Assembly (NCBI RefSeq): GCF_025175675.1
Contig: NZ_JANIOA010000012.1
Span: 49,149 to 113,148 of the forward strand
DNA: 64,000 bases
Direction: 5' to 3'
Source: Sedimenticola hydrogenitrophicus
Lineage (GTDB): Bacteria > Pseudomonadota > Gammaproteobacteria > Chromatiales > Chromatiaceae
Positions 16,874 through 25,315 of this stretch are shown here, piece by piece. The notes under the pieces are model-generated. The model saw nothing but the letters and a program-made list of their open reading frames with translations, did no database searches and was not told the origin of the DNA. Position numbers and translations under genes: made by a program. Each line of letters starts with the position of its first letter. Within the stretch, counting starts at the first letter, position 1.

Positions 16874-18118
16874 CTACCTTGTGACCGCCCGACCGCGCCG
16901 GTACTCCCGGACAAACCAGCTGAATGCGCCCGCCTGCAGCATTAGGGCAAAACCAAACGCCATCTGGTAGGCGACGGCCGGATACTGGCCGGGACCCACT
17001 TGCGGCCAGAGATTGATAATGGCGCCGATGGCGTATTGCAAAACAAAAATCGACACAAACACCAGCAGATTCATCGCCGTATTGACCCGCCCGGCCAGGT
17101 GACGCGGATAGTGTTGTGAGAGTACCGCGTACTGGACGATGCCGGTGGTGCCGAAGAAGCCGAAACCGATCCAGACCGGGGAGAGCCAGGCCGCCGCCGG
17201 CCCGAGGATGATCAGCAGCTGAATACACTGAAAGGTCAGCATGCCGGCCGCCGACAACAGGATGGGGCGTACCCCGATACGCGCAAGTCGTTCCGCCAGT
17301 GTACCCATGGCCAGGAAACCGGCCACCATGGCGGCGGCCACCAGCAACAGGGTGTCGGCCATGGCGGTGCGTTCCAGTCCGCCGATGTCCTGCAGCCAGG
17401 GGCCGGCCCAGAGGCTCTGGATGGAGATGAACGAGGACTGTGACAGCATGGTCAGGGGGGCGATCATCCAGAAGAAGCGGTCGCGGAAGATGGTGCCGAT
17501 GCCGCGCAGCTGCTCCCGCAGGGTCTCCTGCGGGCGCTCCTCGGTGTGATCCGGTACCAGTACAAAGATGATCACGGATGAGAGCAGCAGCAGGCCCGCT
17601 AGCAGCAGGAAGACCCCGCGCCAGTCGGTCAGCGACAGGGCGGCCTGGACCGGTGCCGTGGCGGTGATGGCGCCGACCCCGCCCGAGGCGAGAATGATCC
17701 CGTTCAGCAGCGGCAGCTTTTCCGGCTTGAACCAGAGGGTGAAGGTCTTGAAGGCGGCCATCAGACAGGCCGACACGCCCAGTCCGATCAGGCCGCGGCC
17801 GATGATCAGGTCCCAGGCGCTGTCCCCCAGCGCGAACAGCAGGGCCCCGGCGGCCGCCACCAGCAGCAGCAGGGATTCAATGCGGCGCGGGCTGTAACGG
17901 TCCAACAGGATTCCCAGGGGCAGCTGGGCGGCGGCAAAGGTGAAGAAGTAGGAGGCGGTCAGCAGTCCGAGCGTATCCGCGCCGAGCGAGAGTTCCGCCA
18001 CCAGGTCTGGTGCCAGTACCGCATTCACCACCCGGGCGAGATAGGAGAGGTAGTAGCCCAGGGCAAAGGGGAACAGGATACTGAGGAACAGGTGGCGGCG
18101 GGTGAGGCTGGGATCCAA
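16874..18118 (-). CDS. MFS transporter
   Basis: 414-residue permease with twelve predicted helices. Loop 2-3 reads LGILLDRYSPRRIE, and helix 4-5 has RGLIGLGVSACLMAAFKTFTLWF. It resembles the 14.5-kb MFS protein in general design but is clearly a different subfamily. The substrate is unknown. The start ATG (MDPSLTRRHLFLS) is 100 bases from MITE copy B, which lies in the intergenic region shared with the divergent LysR gene, so its promoter may have been altered by that insertion. Confidence 0.85.
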   Translation of the reverse strand: MDPSLTRRHLFLSILFPFALGYYLSYLARVVNAVLAPDLVAELSLGADTLGLLTASYFFTFAAAQLPLGILLDRYSPRRIESLLLLVAAAGALLFALGDSAWDLIIGRGLIGLGVSACLMAAFKTFTLWFKPEKLPLLNGIILASGGVGAITATAPVQAALSLTDWRGVFLLLAGLLLLSSVIIFVLVPDHTEERPQETLREQLRGIGTIFRDRFFWMIAPLTMLSQSSFISIQSLWAGPWLQDIGGLERTAMADTLLLVAAAMVAGFLAMGTLAERLARIGVRPILLSAAGMLTFQCIQLLIILGPAAAWLSPVWIGFGFFGTTGIVQYAVLSQHYPRHLAGRVNTAMNLLVFVSIFVLQYAIGAIINLWPQVGPGQYPAVAYQMAFGFALMLQAGAFSWFVREYRRGRAVTR

Positions 18119-18218
18119 GCGGGTGGCCTTTTATTATTGGTGGCGGAAAGGGTTGACTATGCCATTGCCGATCGAACCAAGACAAGCCGGAGTTGCGTGG
18201 GGAAATCGGTTGCAAGCG

Positions 18219-18464
18219 GTAACTATTTACCCGAGGTGTCCATTAATGCCTCTCCAATGTACCACGGAGGCACAGAGGACACAGAGGTTCACTCAACAAC
18301 GTAGCGTGGCGGATAATTGGCACTCAGACCCTCCCCGATCCTGGAATGCACCGCTTACGGACCTGAGGATGGAACCTGCGGGAGGATCTTGTTATTTCTC
18401 TGTGCTCTCTGTGCTCTCTGTGCTCTCTGTGTCTCTGTGGTGTGGATAGGGGGCGAGTAGTTGT
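18219..18464. mobile_element. IS66-type MITE, copy B
   Basis: A 246-bp element with tips GTAACTATTTAC and GCGAGTAGTTGT (degenerate versions of the consensus). It is flanked by TGCAAGCG (18211-18218) and TGCAAACG (18465-18472), an 8-bp duplication with one change. Inside are CACGGAGGCACAGAGGACAC and, opposite, a tandem run of CTCTGTG units (18397-18440), as in copy A. It sits in the divergent promoter region between the MFS and LysR genes. The mutated tips suggest an old insertion. Confidence 0.75.
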
Positions 18465-18546
18465 TGCAAACGAAAGTAATGCGCAACGGTTGGGGAATGC
18501 GTTAACGTATAGCCCGGCAACGAAACCGAAGGGAAGGTCAGGCTGC

Positions 18547-19440
18547 ATGCTGGATTTCAACGAGATGGTGATCTTTGTAAAGGTGGTGGAGGCGGGTAAT
18601 TTTACCGCTGCCGCGACCAATCTTGGCCTGCCGAAATCGAGTGTCAGCCGCAAGATCAGCCAGTTGGAAGGCCGGCTGGGTGCGCGCCTGCTGCAGCGGA
18701 CCACGCGCAGCGTTCGCACCACGGAGCTGGGCGCGCTCTATTATGACCGCTGTGCCCGGCTGGTGGCCGAGGCGGAGGAGGCGGAGCGTGCCATCAGCCA
18801 GTGTCAGGAGCAGCCGCGGGGGCTGCTGCGGGTCACCCTGCCGGTGGATATCGGTATCTCCATCATGCCGGCCATTACCCGGGAGTTCCTTCGCCAGCAG
18901 CCGGAGATCCGGCTGCAGGTGGATGTCTCCGACCGCCTTGTGGACCTGGTGGGGGAGGGCTTCGATATGGCGATCCGGGCCGGGGAGCTGGAGGATTCCA
19001 CCCTGGTGGCGCATCGGCTCTATACCGACCGGATGCGGGTCTGTGGCGCACCGGAGTATTTCCAACAACACGGGATTCCCGGCTCACCCGAGGATCTGAA
19101 ACAGCACGACTGCGTGGTGTTCTCCGCGCGCCGCGGCAGTGAACTCCTCAAGTTCAGAGGGCCGCGGGGAACGGTCGCGGTGGAGATTACCGGCCGACTG
19201 GGTATCAACAACCTGAATGCCATCCGCGGGGCCTGCCTGACCGGCCGCGTGATCGGCCTGTTACCGGAGCTGCACTGCCAGGATCTGATCGCCAGCGGTG
19301 AGCTGGTCTCGGTGCTCGATGAGTGGAGTGTCCGGGAGGGGGGGATCTACGCCGTCTATCCCTCTCCCCGTCACCTGACCCCCAAGGTCAGGGCCTTCAT
19401 CACCTTCCTGGACCGGCATTTCAGCAGTCTTCCGCATTAA
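18547..19440 (+). CDS. LysR-family transcriptional regulator
   Basis: 297 residues (start MLDFNEMVIFVKVVEAGNF). The winged helix is FTAAATNLGLPKSSVSRKISQLEGRLG; the periplasmic-binding-fold effector domain begins near residue 90 (GLLRVTLPVDIG). It falls in the CrgA/DsdC-like branch of LTTRs, which often control a neighbouring oxidoreductase. The FMN-dependent azoreductase gene follows 139 bases downstream on the same strand, with a perfect inverted repeat between them that looks like an operator. The upstream open frame runs into MITE B and is rejected as coding. Confidence 0.9.
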   Translation: MLDFNEMVIFVKVVEAGNFTAAATNLGLPKSSVSRKISQLEGRLGARLLQRTTRSVRTTELGALYYDRCARLVAEAEEAERAISQCQEQPRGLLRVTLPVDIGISIMPAITREFLRQQPEIRLQVDVSDRLVDLVGEGFDMAIRAGELEDSTLVAHRLYTDRMRVCGAPEYFQQHGIPGSPEDLKQHDCVVFSARRGSELLKFRGPRGTVAVEITGRLGINNLNAIRGACLTGRVIGLLPELHCQDLIASGELVSVLDEWSVREGGIYAVYPSPRHLTPKVRAFITFLDRHFSSLPH

Positions 19441-19475
19441 CCCACCTTCATGCAAGCCCTCCCAAGGGGGTGCAT

Positions 19476-19493
19476 TGTTCCATAGGTGGAACA
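19476..19493. promoter_or_regulatory. Candidate LysR operator
   Basis: Perfect palindrome TGTTCCA-TAGG-TGGAACA in the lysR-azoR intergenic region, 87 bases before the azoR start. Dyads of this size upstream of the controlled gene are typical binding sites for LysR-type regulators. Assignment to the adjacent regulator is inference. Confidence 0.5.
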
Positions 19494-19579
19494 TAGTTTT
19501 TGAAAAATACCGTCTAATAACAAAACAGGGACAATGATAGGCTCCTCTCCAAGTTAAACATTACCTGAGAGAGTGTCAC

Positions 19580-20188
19580 ATGAACAGAAAACGGCTACTC
19601 CATATCGACTCCAGTGCCCGGTTGACCGGTTCCGACTCGCGCCGGCTCAGCGCCCGGTTTGTGCGCCAGTGGCTCGACAACCACCCGGAATACCAGGTCA
19701 TCGAGCGGGACCTGGTCGGCAAACCGCTGCCCCATCTGGACGAGACCATGCTGGCCGCCATGATGAGCCCGCCGGAGCAGCATACCCCGGAGATGGCGCG
19801 GATTGCGGAACGCATCAATCTGCTGATCGATGAATTTCTCTCCGCCGATCTGGTGGTCCTGGGTGTGCCGATGTACAACCTGGGCATCCCTTCCACGCTG
19901 AAGGCCTACATCGACCATATCGTGATGGCCGGACGCACCTTCGCCTATACCGACCAAGGGGCGGTGGGGCTGGTGCAAGACAAACCGGTCTTCATCATCA
20001 CCGCGCGGGGTGGCGTGCACAGCGGTACCGCCACCGATCAGCAGGCCCCCTATCTGCAGACCCTGTTCAATTTCCTCGGCATACGGCAGGTGAACTTTAT
20101 CCATTCGGAAGGGCTCAATATGGGGGATGAAATTCGTCGCAAGGGGATAGAGGATGCCCAGGCCGAGATCGAGCGGCATGCCGCCTGA
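19580..20188 (+). CDS. azoR: FMN-dependent NADH-azoreductase / quinone reductase
   Basis: 202-residue flavodoxin-fold enzyme of the AcpD/AzoR family that reduces quinones and azo compounds with NADH. The N-terminal flavin loop is HIDSSARLTGSDSRRLSARF; PMYNLGIPSTLKAYIDHI and the ITARGG segment are the characteristic FMN-binding motifs. It acts in the cytoplasm as a homodimer in known members. It follows a LysR gene with a candidate operator between them, matching the common arrangement of quinone- or electrophile-responsive azoR control. Two electron-transfer-related genes follow downstream. Confidence 0.93.
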   Translation: MNRKRLLHIDSSARLTGSDSRRLSARFVRQWLDNHPEYQVIERDLVGKPLPHLDETMLAAMMSPPEQHTPEMARIAERINLLIDEFLSADLVVLGVPMYNLGIPSTLKAYIDHIVMAGRTFAYTDQGAVGLVQDKPVFIITARGGVHSGTATDQQAPYLQTLFNFLGIRQVNFIHSEGLNMGDEIRRKGIEDAQAEIERHAA

Positions 20189-20243
20189 GCCCGTCATATT
20201 CAAGATGGTACCGCGCCAGGTCCGCAGAGAGGGGGCTCAAGGG

Positions 20244-20861
20244 ATGCGGCTCGGCAACACCCGGCAAACCTACGGCGCCATCAGCATTGCGCTGCACTGG
20301 CTGGTGGCGCTGTTGGTCCTGGGCCTGTTCCCGCTGGGTCTCTATATGACCAGCCTGGATTATTACCACCCCTGGTATCAGGCGGCACCGCATCTCCATC
20401 GCGGTCTCGGGATCACCCTGCTGCTGTTGCTGTCGCTCCGGCTGTGCTGGCGGTTTATCAGCCCGCCGCCGCGGCCGCTGGATGGCGGTTCGCGGTTGCT
20501 GAGGCGTCTGGCTGGCCTGGTGCACGGCGGGCTCTACCTGCTGCTGTTAGCCATCGCCGTCAGCGGCTATCTCATCTCCACCGCCGACGGACGCGGTATC
20601 GAGGTGTTCGGCTGGTTCACGGTACCGGCGCTGCTGCCGGCGTTTAAGGACATGGAGGATGCGGCGGGTGACGTCCATTTTGTCCTTGCCGTCAGCCTGA
20701 TCGGGTTGGTCGCCCTGCATGCACTGGCCGCCCTCAAGCACCACTTTATCGATCGCGATCCCACCCTGATGCGGATGCTCGGCAAGCCCAGGCGCGTGAC
20801 AGGCCGCGCGACAGGTGCAATCACTGAATCAGAAACCTTTTTTACCAAGGAGACATCATGA
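20244..20861 (+). CDS. Cytochrome b561
   Basis: 205-residue di-heme inner-membrane cytochrome b561 of the CybB type. Four predicted helices carry the heme-ligand histidines: ALHWLVALLVLGLFPLG, LHRGLGITLLLLLSL, VHGGLYLLLLAIAVSGYL and DVHFVLAVSLIGLVALHALAALKHH. The C-terminal HHFIDRDPTLMRM is typical. Known CybB proteins oxidise quinol or reduce quinone or superoxide. The gene overlaps yceI by four bases (ATGA), a frequent fusion-like pairing. The frame is open upstream to 20154, but the ATG at 20244 best fits the family N-terminus. Confidence 0.9.
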   Translation: MRLGNTRQTYGAISIALHWLVALLVLGLFPLGLYMTSLDYYHPWYQAAPHLHRGLGITLLLLLSLRLCWRFISPPPRPLDGGSRLLRRLAGLVHGGLYLLLLAIAVSGYLISTADGRGIEVFGWFTVPALLPAFKDMEDAAGDVHFVLAVSLIGLVALHALAALKHHFIDRDPTLMRMLGKPRRVTGRATGAITESETFFTKETS

Positions 20862-21436
20862 AAAAACGCTTGATATTTTCACTGCTTACGGCGGCCGGGA
20901 TGGTCCTTGCCGCCCCGGTATCGGCCGAGCGCTATGTCATCGATACGCAAAATGCCCATGCCTTCGTCCAGTTCAAGATCGCCCATCTGGGTTACAGCTG
21001 GGTGCTGGGCCGCTTTAACCAGTTCGAGGGGAGCTTCGACTATGACGAGAACAACCCATCGGCATCGACGGTTTCAGTCACGGTCAATCCCGCCAGCGTG
21101 GACAGTAACCATGCCGAGCGGGACAAGCACCTGCGCAGCCAGGATTTCCTGAAAGTGGACGAGTTTGCCCAGGCGACCTTCACCAGCACCAGCTATGCGG
21201 TCACGGGAGATAACACGGGGCTGCTCAAGGGTGACCTGACGCTGCGCGGCGTGACCCGTCCGATCAGCATCGATGTCACCCAGATCGGCGCCGGCAAGGA
21301 CCCCTGGGGCGGTTTCCGTCGGGGATTCGAGGGCACCACCCGGCTGGCGCTCGCGGATTTCGGTATTCCCATGGACCTGGGTCCGGCCGCGCGTGAAGTG
21401 GAGCTGTTCCTCACCGTAGAAGGCATTCGCCAATAG
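20858..21436 (+). CDS. YceI-family periplasmic lipocalin-like protein
   Basis: 192 residues with a clear signal peptide (MKKRLIFSLLTAAGMVLAAPVSA). The mature part is the YceI beta-barrel: YVIDTQNAHAFVQFKIAHLGYSWVLGRF, DKHLRSQDFLKVDEFAQATF and LTLRGVTRPISIDV. The family binds isoprenoid lipids such as polyprenyl pyrophosphate or ubiquinone-like chains. It is translationally coupled to cytochrome b561 by the ATGA overlap, consistent with a quinone-related role at the periplasmic face of the membrane. Confidence 0.92.
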   Translation: MKKRLIFSLLTAAGMVLAAPVSAERYVIDTQNAHAFVQFKIAHLGYSWVLGRFNQFEGSFDYDENNPSASTVSVTVNPASVDSNHAERDKHLRSQDFLKVDEFAQATFTSTSYAVTGDNTGLLKGDLTLRGVTRPISIDVTQIGAGKDPWGGFRRGFEGTTRLALADFGIPMDLGPAAREVELFLTVEGIRQ

Positions 21437-21594
21437 TCTTTACCCGGGACCGGTTCATTGCACGGTAGCCTGGATTTAGCCGCTACCTTGCACAGGGAGA
21501 AAATCCACAGGCCGATAGCGGCGGAATCCGGGGAGCAGAGCCGACAGGGTTCTACCCCGGATTTCGCTCGCCCAAGTCAGTGTATTGTTCGAAT

Positions 21595-21895
21595 GTAACT
21601 ACTCACGGGGTGACTGGCCTGCCTTGCCGGCCTCACGTGATGGCTTGTTTCCTCGAATCCGGTCCCTTTTTCAGCGCCTGCCCAAGCCGCTCCCGGCCAT
21701 TGCATCCTCGGCTCCGTAAACGGTACATCCCTGTACCACTCCTCCTGGCCTTCGCGGCATAAGTCCTTCCCTGGACAAAACTCGCTTCGCTCAAACAAGG
21801 GCAGGCTTGAATCTGAAAAAGGGACCGGATTCGAGGCGCCATCAAGATCGGCCAACAAGGCAGGCCAATCACTTACAGACCGGGTGAGTAGTTAC
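21595..21895. mobile_element. IS66-type MITE, copy C
   Basis: A 301-bp element with tips GTAACTACTCAC / GTGAGTAGTTAC, flanked by GTTCGAAT (21587-21594) and GTTCGAAC (21896-21903), an 8-bp duplication with one change. Its two subterminal regions differ: GGGGTGACTGGCCTGCC at the left and, read inward from the right, CCGGTCTGTAAGTGATTGG. The arms share CCTCGAATCCGGTCCC / GGGACCGGATTCGAGG, so much of the element folds into one hairpin. A GGTACATCCCTGTACC unit lies in the middle. It accounts for half of the 600-bp gap between yceI and the persulfide dioxygenase; the remainder shows no gene. Confidence 0.85.
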
Positions 21896-22036
21896 GTTCG
21901 AACAATATGGGTGGGCTTCATCCAGGTTACCGTCCGACGCACTTGTGGCCTATTACCTTAAATTTCCCTGGGTTGATCGCCGAACATTTAAACATCATCT
22001 GTAGTCCTATAGAGAAACATGCGGGAAGGACAAACC

Positions 22037-22765
22037 ATGCAGATGCGACAGCTTTTCGATAGGGACTCCAGCACCTACAGTTACCTGCTCTGGGACAAAC
22101 AGAGCCTGGAGGCGGTGATGATCGATCCGGTGCTGGAACAGAGTGAGCGGGACATCCGGCTGATCGAGGAGCTGGAGCTGGTTCTGCGCTATTCGCTGGA
22201 GACCCACATACACGCCGACCACATCACCGGCGGCGGGCTGTTGCGGGAGCGCTTCAACTGCCATGTGGCGGTACATGGGAATGCACAAGTTCCCTGTGCC
22301 GACGTCTGGTTGAAGCAGGGCGATCATGTGCTGTTTGGCGACAATGCGCTGAAGGTGCTGTATACCCCGGGACATACCGATACCGATATCTGTTACCTCG
22401 CCGCCGATCGGGTGTTTACCGGCGATACGCTGTTGATTCGCGGCAGCGGCCGCACCGATTTCCAGTCCGGTGACGCCGGTAAGGCGTTCGATTCGATCAC
22501 GCGCCAGCTGTTTGTCCTGCCTGACCGGATCAGGGTCTACCCGGCCCATGACTACAACGGCATGACCACCTCGACCATAGGTGAAGAGAGGCGGCACAAT
22601 CCCCGGCTGGGGAACAACCAGACGCGGGAGGGTTATATCCGCATCATGAGCGATATGGATCTGGAGAAACCGCAAAAGATCGACCTGGCGGTGGCGGGGA
22701 ATCAGCGTTGCGGTATCAGCGCGGCCGAGGGGCTGGTCAATCAGGCCGGGGTGATCAGGGAGTGA
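22037..22765 (+). CDS. ETHE1-type persulfide dioxygenase (MBL fold)
   Basis: 242-residue metallo-beta-lactamase-fold enzyme. The metal motif is ETHIHADHITG, with further ligands in TPGHTDTDIC, VFTGDTLLIRGSGRTDFQSGD and YPAHDYNG. The GSGRTDFQSGDA and THADH-type motifs separate ETHE1 persulfide dioxygenases (glutathione persulfide to sulfite) from glyoxalase II. It suits a sulfur-oxidising or sulfide-detoxifying cell. The start at 22037 is chosen because GGAAGGA lies seven bases upstream; the ATG at 22019 has none. The DUF971 gene is convergent, 11 bases away. Confidence 0.88.
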   Translation: MQMRQLFDRDSSTYSYLLWDKQSLEAVMIDPVLEQSERDIRLIEELELVLRYSLETHIHADHITGGGLLRERFNCHVAVHGNAQVPCADVWLKQGDHVLFGDNALKVLYTPGHTDTDICYLAADRVFTGDTLLIRGSGRTDFQSGDAGKAFDSITRQLFVLPDRIRVYPAHDYNGMTTSTIGEERRHNPRLGNNQTREGYIRIMSDMDLEKPQKIDLAVAGNQRCGISAAEGLVNQAGVIRE

Positions 22766-22776
22766 GGCGGCGTGAA

Positions 22777-23136
22777 TCAATCCGGGTCAGACTTCAATGC
22801 AGCCACCCGCTGTAGGTGCTCCTGCCAGTACTGCGCCTGATTGACCCCCAGCTCATAGAGAAACCGCCAGTCGTACAGGCCGGAGTTGTGGCCGTCGTCG
22901 AAATAGAGCTTCAGGGAATAATTGCCAATCGGTTTGATCTCTTGCAGTACCACATCCCGCTTGTCCAGCACCAGAATCCGGTCTTTGCCGAAACGCCCCC
23001 TGACCTCCTTGGAGGGCGAGAAGACACGCAGGTACTCCCAGGGCAGATTGAAACGCTCACCAGTATCGAAAACCACTTCCAGGGTGCGTGACTGGTTGTG
23101 CAGGATGATGTCGGTCGGTTTGGGGTTTGTATGCAT
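22777..23136 (-). CDS. DUF971 (GBBH-like N-terminal domain) protein
   Basis: 119 residues. The pattern PTDIILHNQSRTLEVVFDTGERFNLPWEYLRVFSPS and YSLKLYFDDGHNSGLYDWRFLYELG is the small domain known from the N-terminus of gamma-butyrobetaine hydroxylase and the C-terminus of some Mrp/ApbC proteins. As a stand-alone protein its function is unknown; a role with iron-sulfur or metal cofactors is suggested by neighbours in other genomes. Monocistronic, divergent from the HD-domain gene. Confidence 0.85.
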   Translation of the reverse strand: MHTNPKPTDIILHNQSRTLEVVFDTGERFNLPWEYLRVFSPSKEVRGRFGKDRILVLDKRDVVLQEIKPIGNYSLKLYFDDGHNSGLYDWRFLYELGVNQAQYWQEHLQRVAALKSDPD

Positions 23137-23213
23137 AACGGATAAGATGCGGATCAGTTCATTGAATGCAATAGTAGACCCGACTGGGTGAAAACAGAAA
23201 CAGGAGTGGGACT

Positions 23214-24093
23214 ATGGAGGAGCGGATTCCAAGCCGGGATGAGGCGTACCGGCTGCTGACCACCTATACCCAAACGGAAAGCCTGGTCAAACATGGCCTG
23301 GCGGTGGAGGCGGTAATGCGCTATTTCGCCCGGCAACGCGGGGGCGACGAGGAGCAGTGGGGGATCGTCGGACTGGTGCATGATCTGGATTATGACCAGT
23401 TTCCCGAGCAACACTGCATACGCTGCGCGCCATGGAGAGCGAAGCGAAGGCGCGTAATCCCCGGCAGGCGTAGGTGCGGGCGTATGGCCGTAGTGGCGTA
23501 GGGCCGAAGGTCCGGAGCCAGCGGAGGCCATATGCAAGCACATTCGAAACGCCGTCGAGCCATTTGAGGAAGGGAGGCGTAGCCTGCAGCGAGCTTGCAA
23601 TGCTGTGGCGAAGCGTCCCTGACGCAGGGCGGCCGGGGCTTAATAAGCTGTCGTGGCAAGCGAGGGCGAAAGGGCCGACTGGGATGTCCCGTTTTGCTTC
23701 CTGAGCGTCACGACACACTGGAAAACCGAACAGATACTGCGCCAACAGCAGTGGCCGGACGCCTATATCCGTGCGGTCATCAGCCACGGCTGGGGTATCT
23801 GCACCGAGGTCGAGCCGCTCAGCGACATGGAGAAGGTGCTCTATGCCACCGATGAGCTGACCGGGTTGGTCACCACCACCGCCCTGGTGCGTCCCTCGAA
23901 AAGTGTCCTCGACCTGGAGGCGAAGTCGGTGATCAAGAAGTGGAAGGACAAAAGTTTCGCCGCCAAGGTGGATCGCGGCATTATCGATCGCGGGGCGGCG
24001 ATGCTCGGCATGGAGCGGCGCGAGCTGATCACCCAGACCATCCTCGGCATGCGCGAGGTGGCGGAGCGGATCGGTCTCAAAGGCGCGCTCTGA
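23214..24093 (+). pseudogene. HD-domain hydrolase gene split by a 298-bp insertion
   Basis: The two halves together encode a 191-residue HD-domain protein. Part one reads MEERIPSRDEAYRLLTTYTQTESLVKHGLAVEA...GIVGLVHDLDYDQFPEQH, with the HD pair in VHDLDYD. Part two, from about 23717, reads WKTEQILRQQQWPDAYIRAVISHGWGICTEVEP to the end. Removing 304 bases (23417-23720, the insertion plus one copy of the direct repeat ACACTG) joins them exactly in frame (576 coding bases), so the break is due solely to the insertion. The reading frame is shifted by one across the insert and the product is very probably non-functional. Related intact proteins are putative metal-dependent phosphohydrolases. Confidence 0.85.
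23417..23714. mobile_element. 298-bp insertion with 6-bp direct repeats
   Basis: It interrupts the HD gene between direct repeats ACACTG (23411-23416 and 23715-23720). The insert is non-coding as far as can be seen, has several short palindromes (for example GCCGAAGGTCCGGAGCC near 23503 and GTCCCTGACGCAGGGCGGC near 23617), and has no obvious terminal inverted repeats. One long open frame on the minus strand (through SPGRPASGTLRHSIASS) may be incidental. The type of element is unknown to me. Confidence 0.7.
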
Positions 24094-24217
24094 ACCGATA
24101 ATCCAGCAGACTACGCCCGGGTCGGAAACTGTTAATAATGCCGCGAATGAACGCTAATGGCGTGGTTTGTCATGAACAAACAAGGAATATTGGGCAGGCG
24201 GGGTTGCGCGCAATAAC

Positions 24218-24253
24218 AAAGGCCATCCGCGCTTCCCTTCGCGGATGGCCTTT
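24218..24253 (-). terminator. Rho-independent terminator of the EF-hand gene
   Basis: A long perfect stem AAAGGCCATCCGCG / CGCGGATGGCCTTT with an 8-base loop and a T-rich tail (TTTGTTATT) on the minus strand, 15 bases beyond the EF-hand gene stop. Confidence 0.85.
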
Positions 24254-24268
24254 CCACGGCTCTAGGGG

Positions 24269-24556
24269 TTATTCAGCGGGTTTTTTCTCGCCACCCGCTT
24301 CGCCACCTTCCTTGAGCATGGATTCAAAGGCACTGAACTCGGCCTTGTCGATGGTGCCGCTGCCATCCTTGTCCACGGCCGTCCAGTTCTCATTCAATGC
24401 GGTGTCGCGGGCCGCCTCTTCGGCAGTCAGCTGACCATCCTGGTTCTGATCCAGAGACTCAAACTGAACGGCGTCCATCTCCGCGGCAATGGTAGCTGCG
24501 GAAAACAGGGTCGCCAATGAGAAACCGAGTATTTTCGCTAAAGTGGTAGTCTTCAT
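24269..24556 (-). CDS. Secreted EF-hand protein
   Basis: 95 residues with a signal peptide (MKTTTLAKILGFSLATLFSAATIAA) and two EF-hand calcium loops: DQNQDGQLTAEE and DKDGSGTIDKAE, both with canonical D-x-D/N-x-D-G spacing. The C-terminus is a short acidic/basic tail (GGEAGGEKKPAE). A GGAGGA ribosome site precedes the ATG at 24556; the longer open frame lacks one. Probably a small periplasmic calcium-binding protein of unknown partner. A strong terminator follows. Confidence 0.85.
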   Translation of the reverse strand: MKTTTLAKILGFSLATLFSAATIAAEMDAVQFESLDQNQDGQLTAEEAARDTALNENWTAVDKDGSGTIDKAEFSAFESMLKEGGEAGGEKKPAE

Positions 24557-24721
24557 TTTCTCCTCCATGGGTTGATTGTGGTACATCCACGTCCTCGTTA
24601 CAGCACCATCCATGCCAACTCAACAGATGACTATAAAATCAATAAGATAGCCGTAGGGTGGCGCGGTTGTCGTGTCGTGTCTGGTCTCATCTGTCGTTGC
24701 TTGGCAACGCCTTTATGAGTG

Positions 24722-24764
24722 GTTTCGCAACTGCTTGAACTACAAGAAGATTTGTGTTGCGAAA
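24722..24764. repeat. 10-bp inverted repeat
   Basis: GTTTCGCAAC and GTTGCGAAAC about 22 bases apart, in the gap between the EF-hand and lipoprotein genes. A GTAGGGTGGCGCGG at 24654 nearby resembles a half unit of the GTAGG family. No gene is supported in this 296-base gap. Confidence 0.5.
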
Positions 24765-24852
24765 CGACGACAGGGCGCATTTCCGGGAGCCGGGGATGGT
24801 CCGCTAGGCATTTCGCCCGGTGCCGAACTGACATCGGATTATCGATCAGGGA

Positions 24853-25029
24853 TCACTCTTGCGCCGGTGGAGATTCGCGTCTGACGGGAGTTTGTACTTC
24901 ATAGCCCTCGTCTTTCAACAGATAACCGGCGGTTCCGCCCACGGCGGCTCCCACCAGGAAACCACAGCCCTGGACCAGCGTGCTGAGCGCCAGAACGACT
25001 ATTGCGATAAATGATGTTTTTTTCCGCAT
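24853..25029 (-). CDS. Small glycine-zipper lipoprotein
   Basis: 58 residues: basic start (MRKKTS), hydrophobic stretch, and a lipobox-like LVQGC where the Cys would be lipidated. It is followed by a Gly-rich helix VGAAVGGTAGYLL of the glycine-zipper type and a short charged tail. AGGAGA lies upstream of the ATG. It is probably an envelope lipoprotein; the exact role is unknown. The longer open frame (to 25182) has no ribosome site and is not used. Confidence 0.7.
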   Translation of the reverse strand: MRKKTSFIAIVVLALSTLVQGCGFLVGAAVGGTAGYLLKDEGYEVQTPVRRESPPAQE

Positions 25030-25067
25030 ATTGATTCTCCTACTCTGTCTCGGCTGTGGGGGATCAA

Positions 25068-25096
25068 CAAAATAAAGCGGGAGCCAGGCTCCCGCT
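25068..25096 (-). terminator. Rho-independent terminator downstream of the PRC-barrel gene
   Basis: Stem AGCGGGAGCC / GGCTCCCGCT with minimal loop, followed on the minus strand by TTATTTTG. It lies 220 bases past the PRC-barrel stop and before the small lipoprotein gene, separating the two transcripts. Confidence 0.75.
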
Positions 25097-25315
25097 GTTG
25101 GTGAAATCCCCCAAGTGAGTGGTGCGCTAAAATCTTTTTCCCCCGGGGCCGGTTTCAAATCCCTTTGAAAACCGGGCGTCAATTCAAACTGTTTGCCCGA
25201 TCCGACACCGGTCCCGTGAGAAAACTGGTTTTTGCACCACCCTGCCTGCGGTGAGATCCGCCACCACCCGCCGCCACATTACCTACCGTGCCGGCGAGAA
25301 GCGGAGTGCCAGGCG

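Noticed and set aside
18394..18440. CTCTGTG tandem units as a CRISPR array
   Set aside because: Units are directly adjacent with no spacers; they belong to MITE B.
21560..21600. tRNA-like GTTCGAAT near 21587
   Set aside because: It is the target duplication of MITE C; no acceptor or anticodon arm can be built around it.
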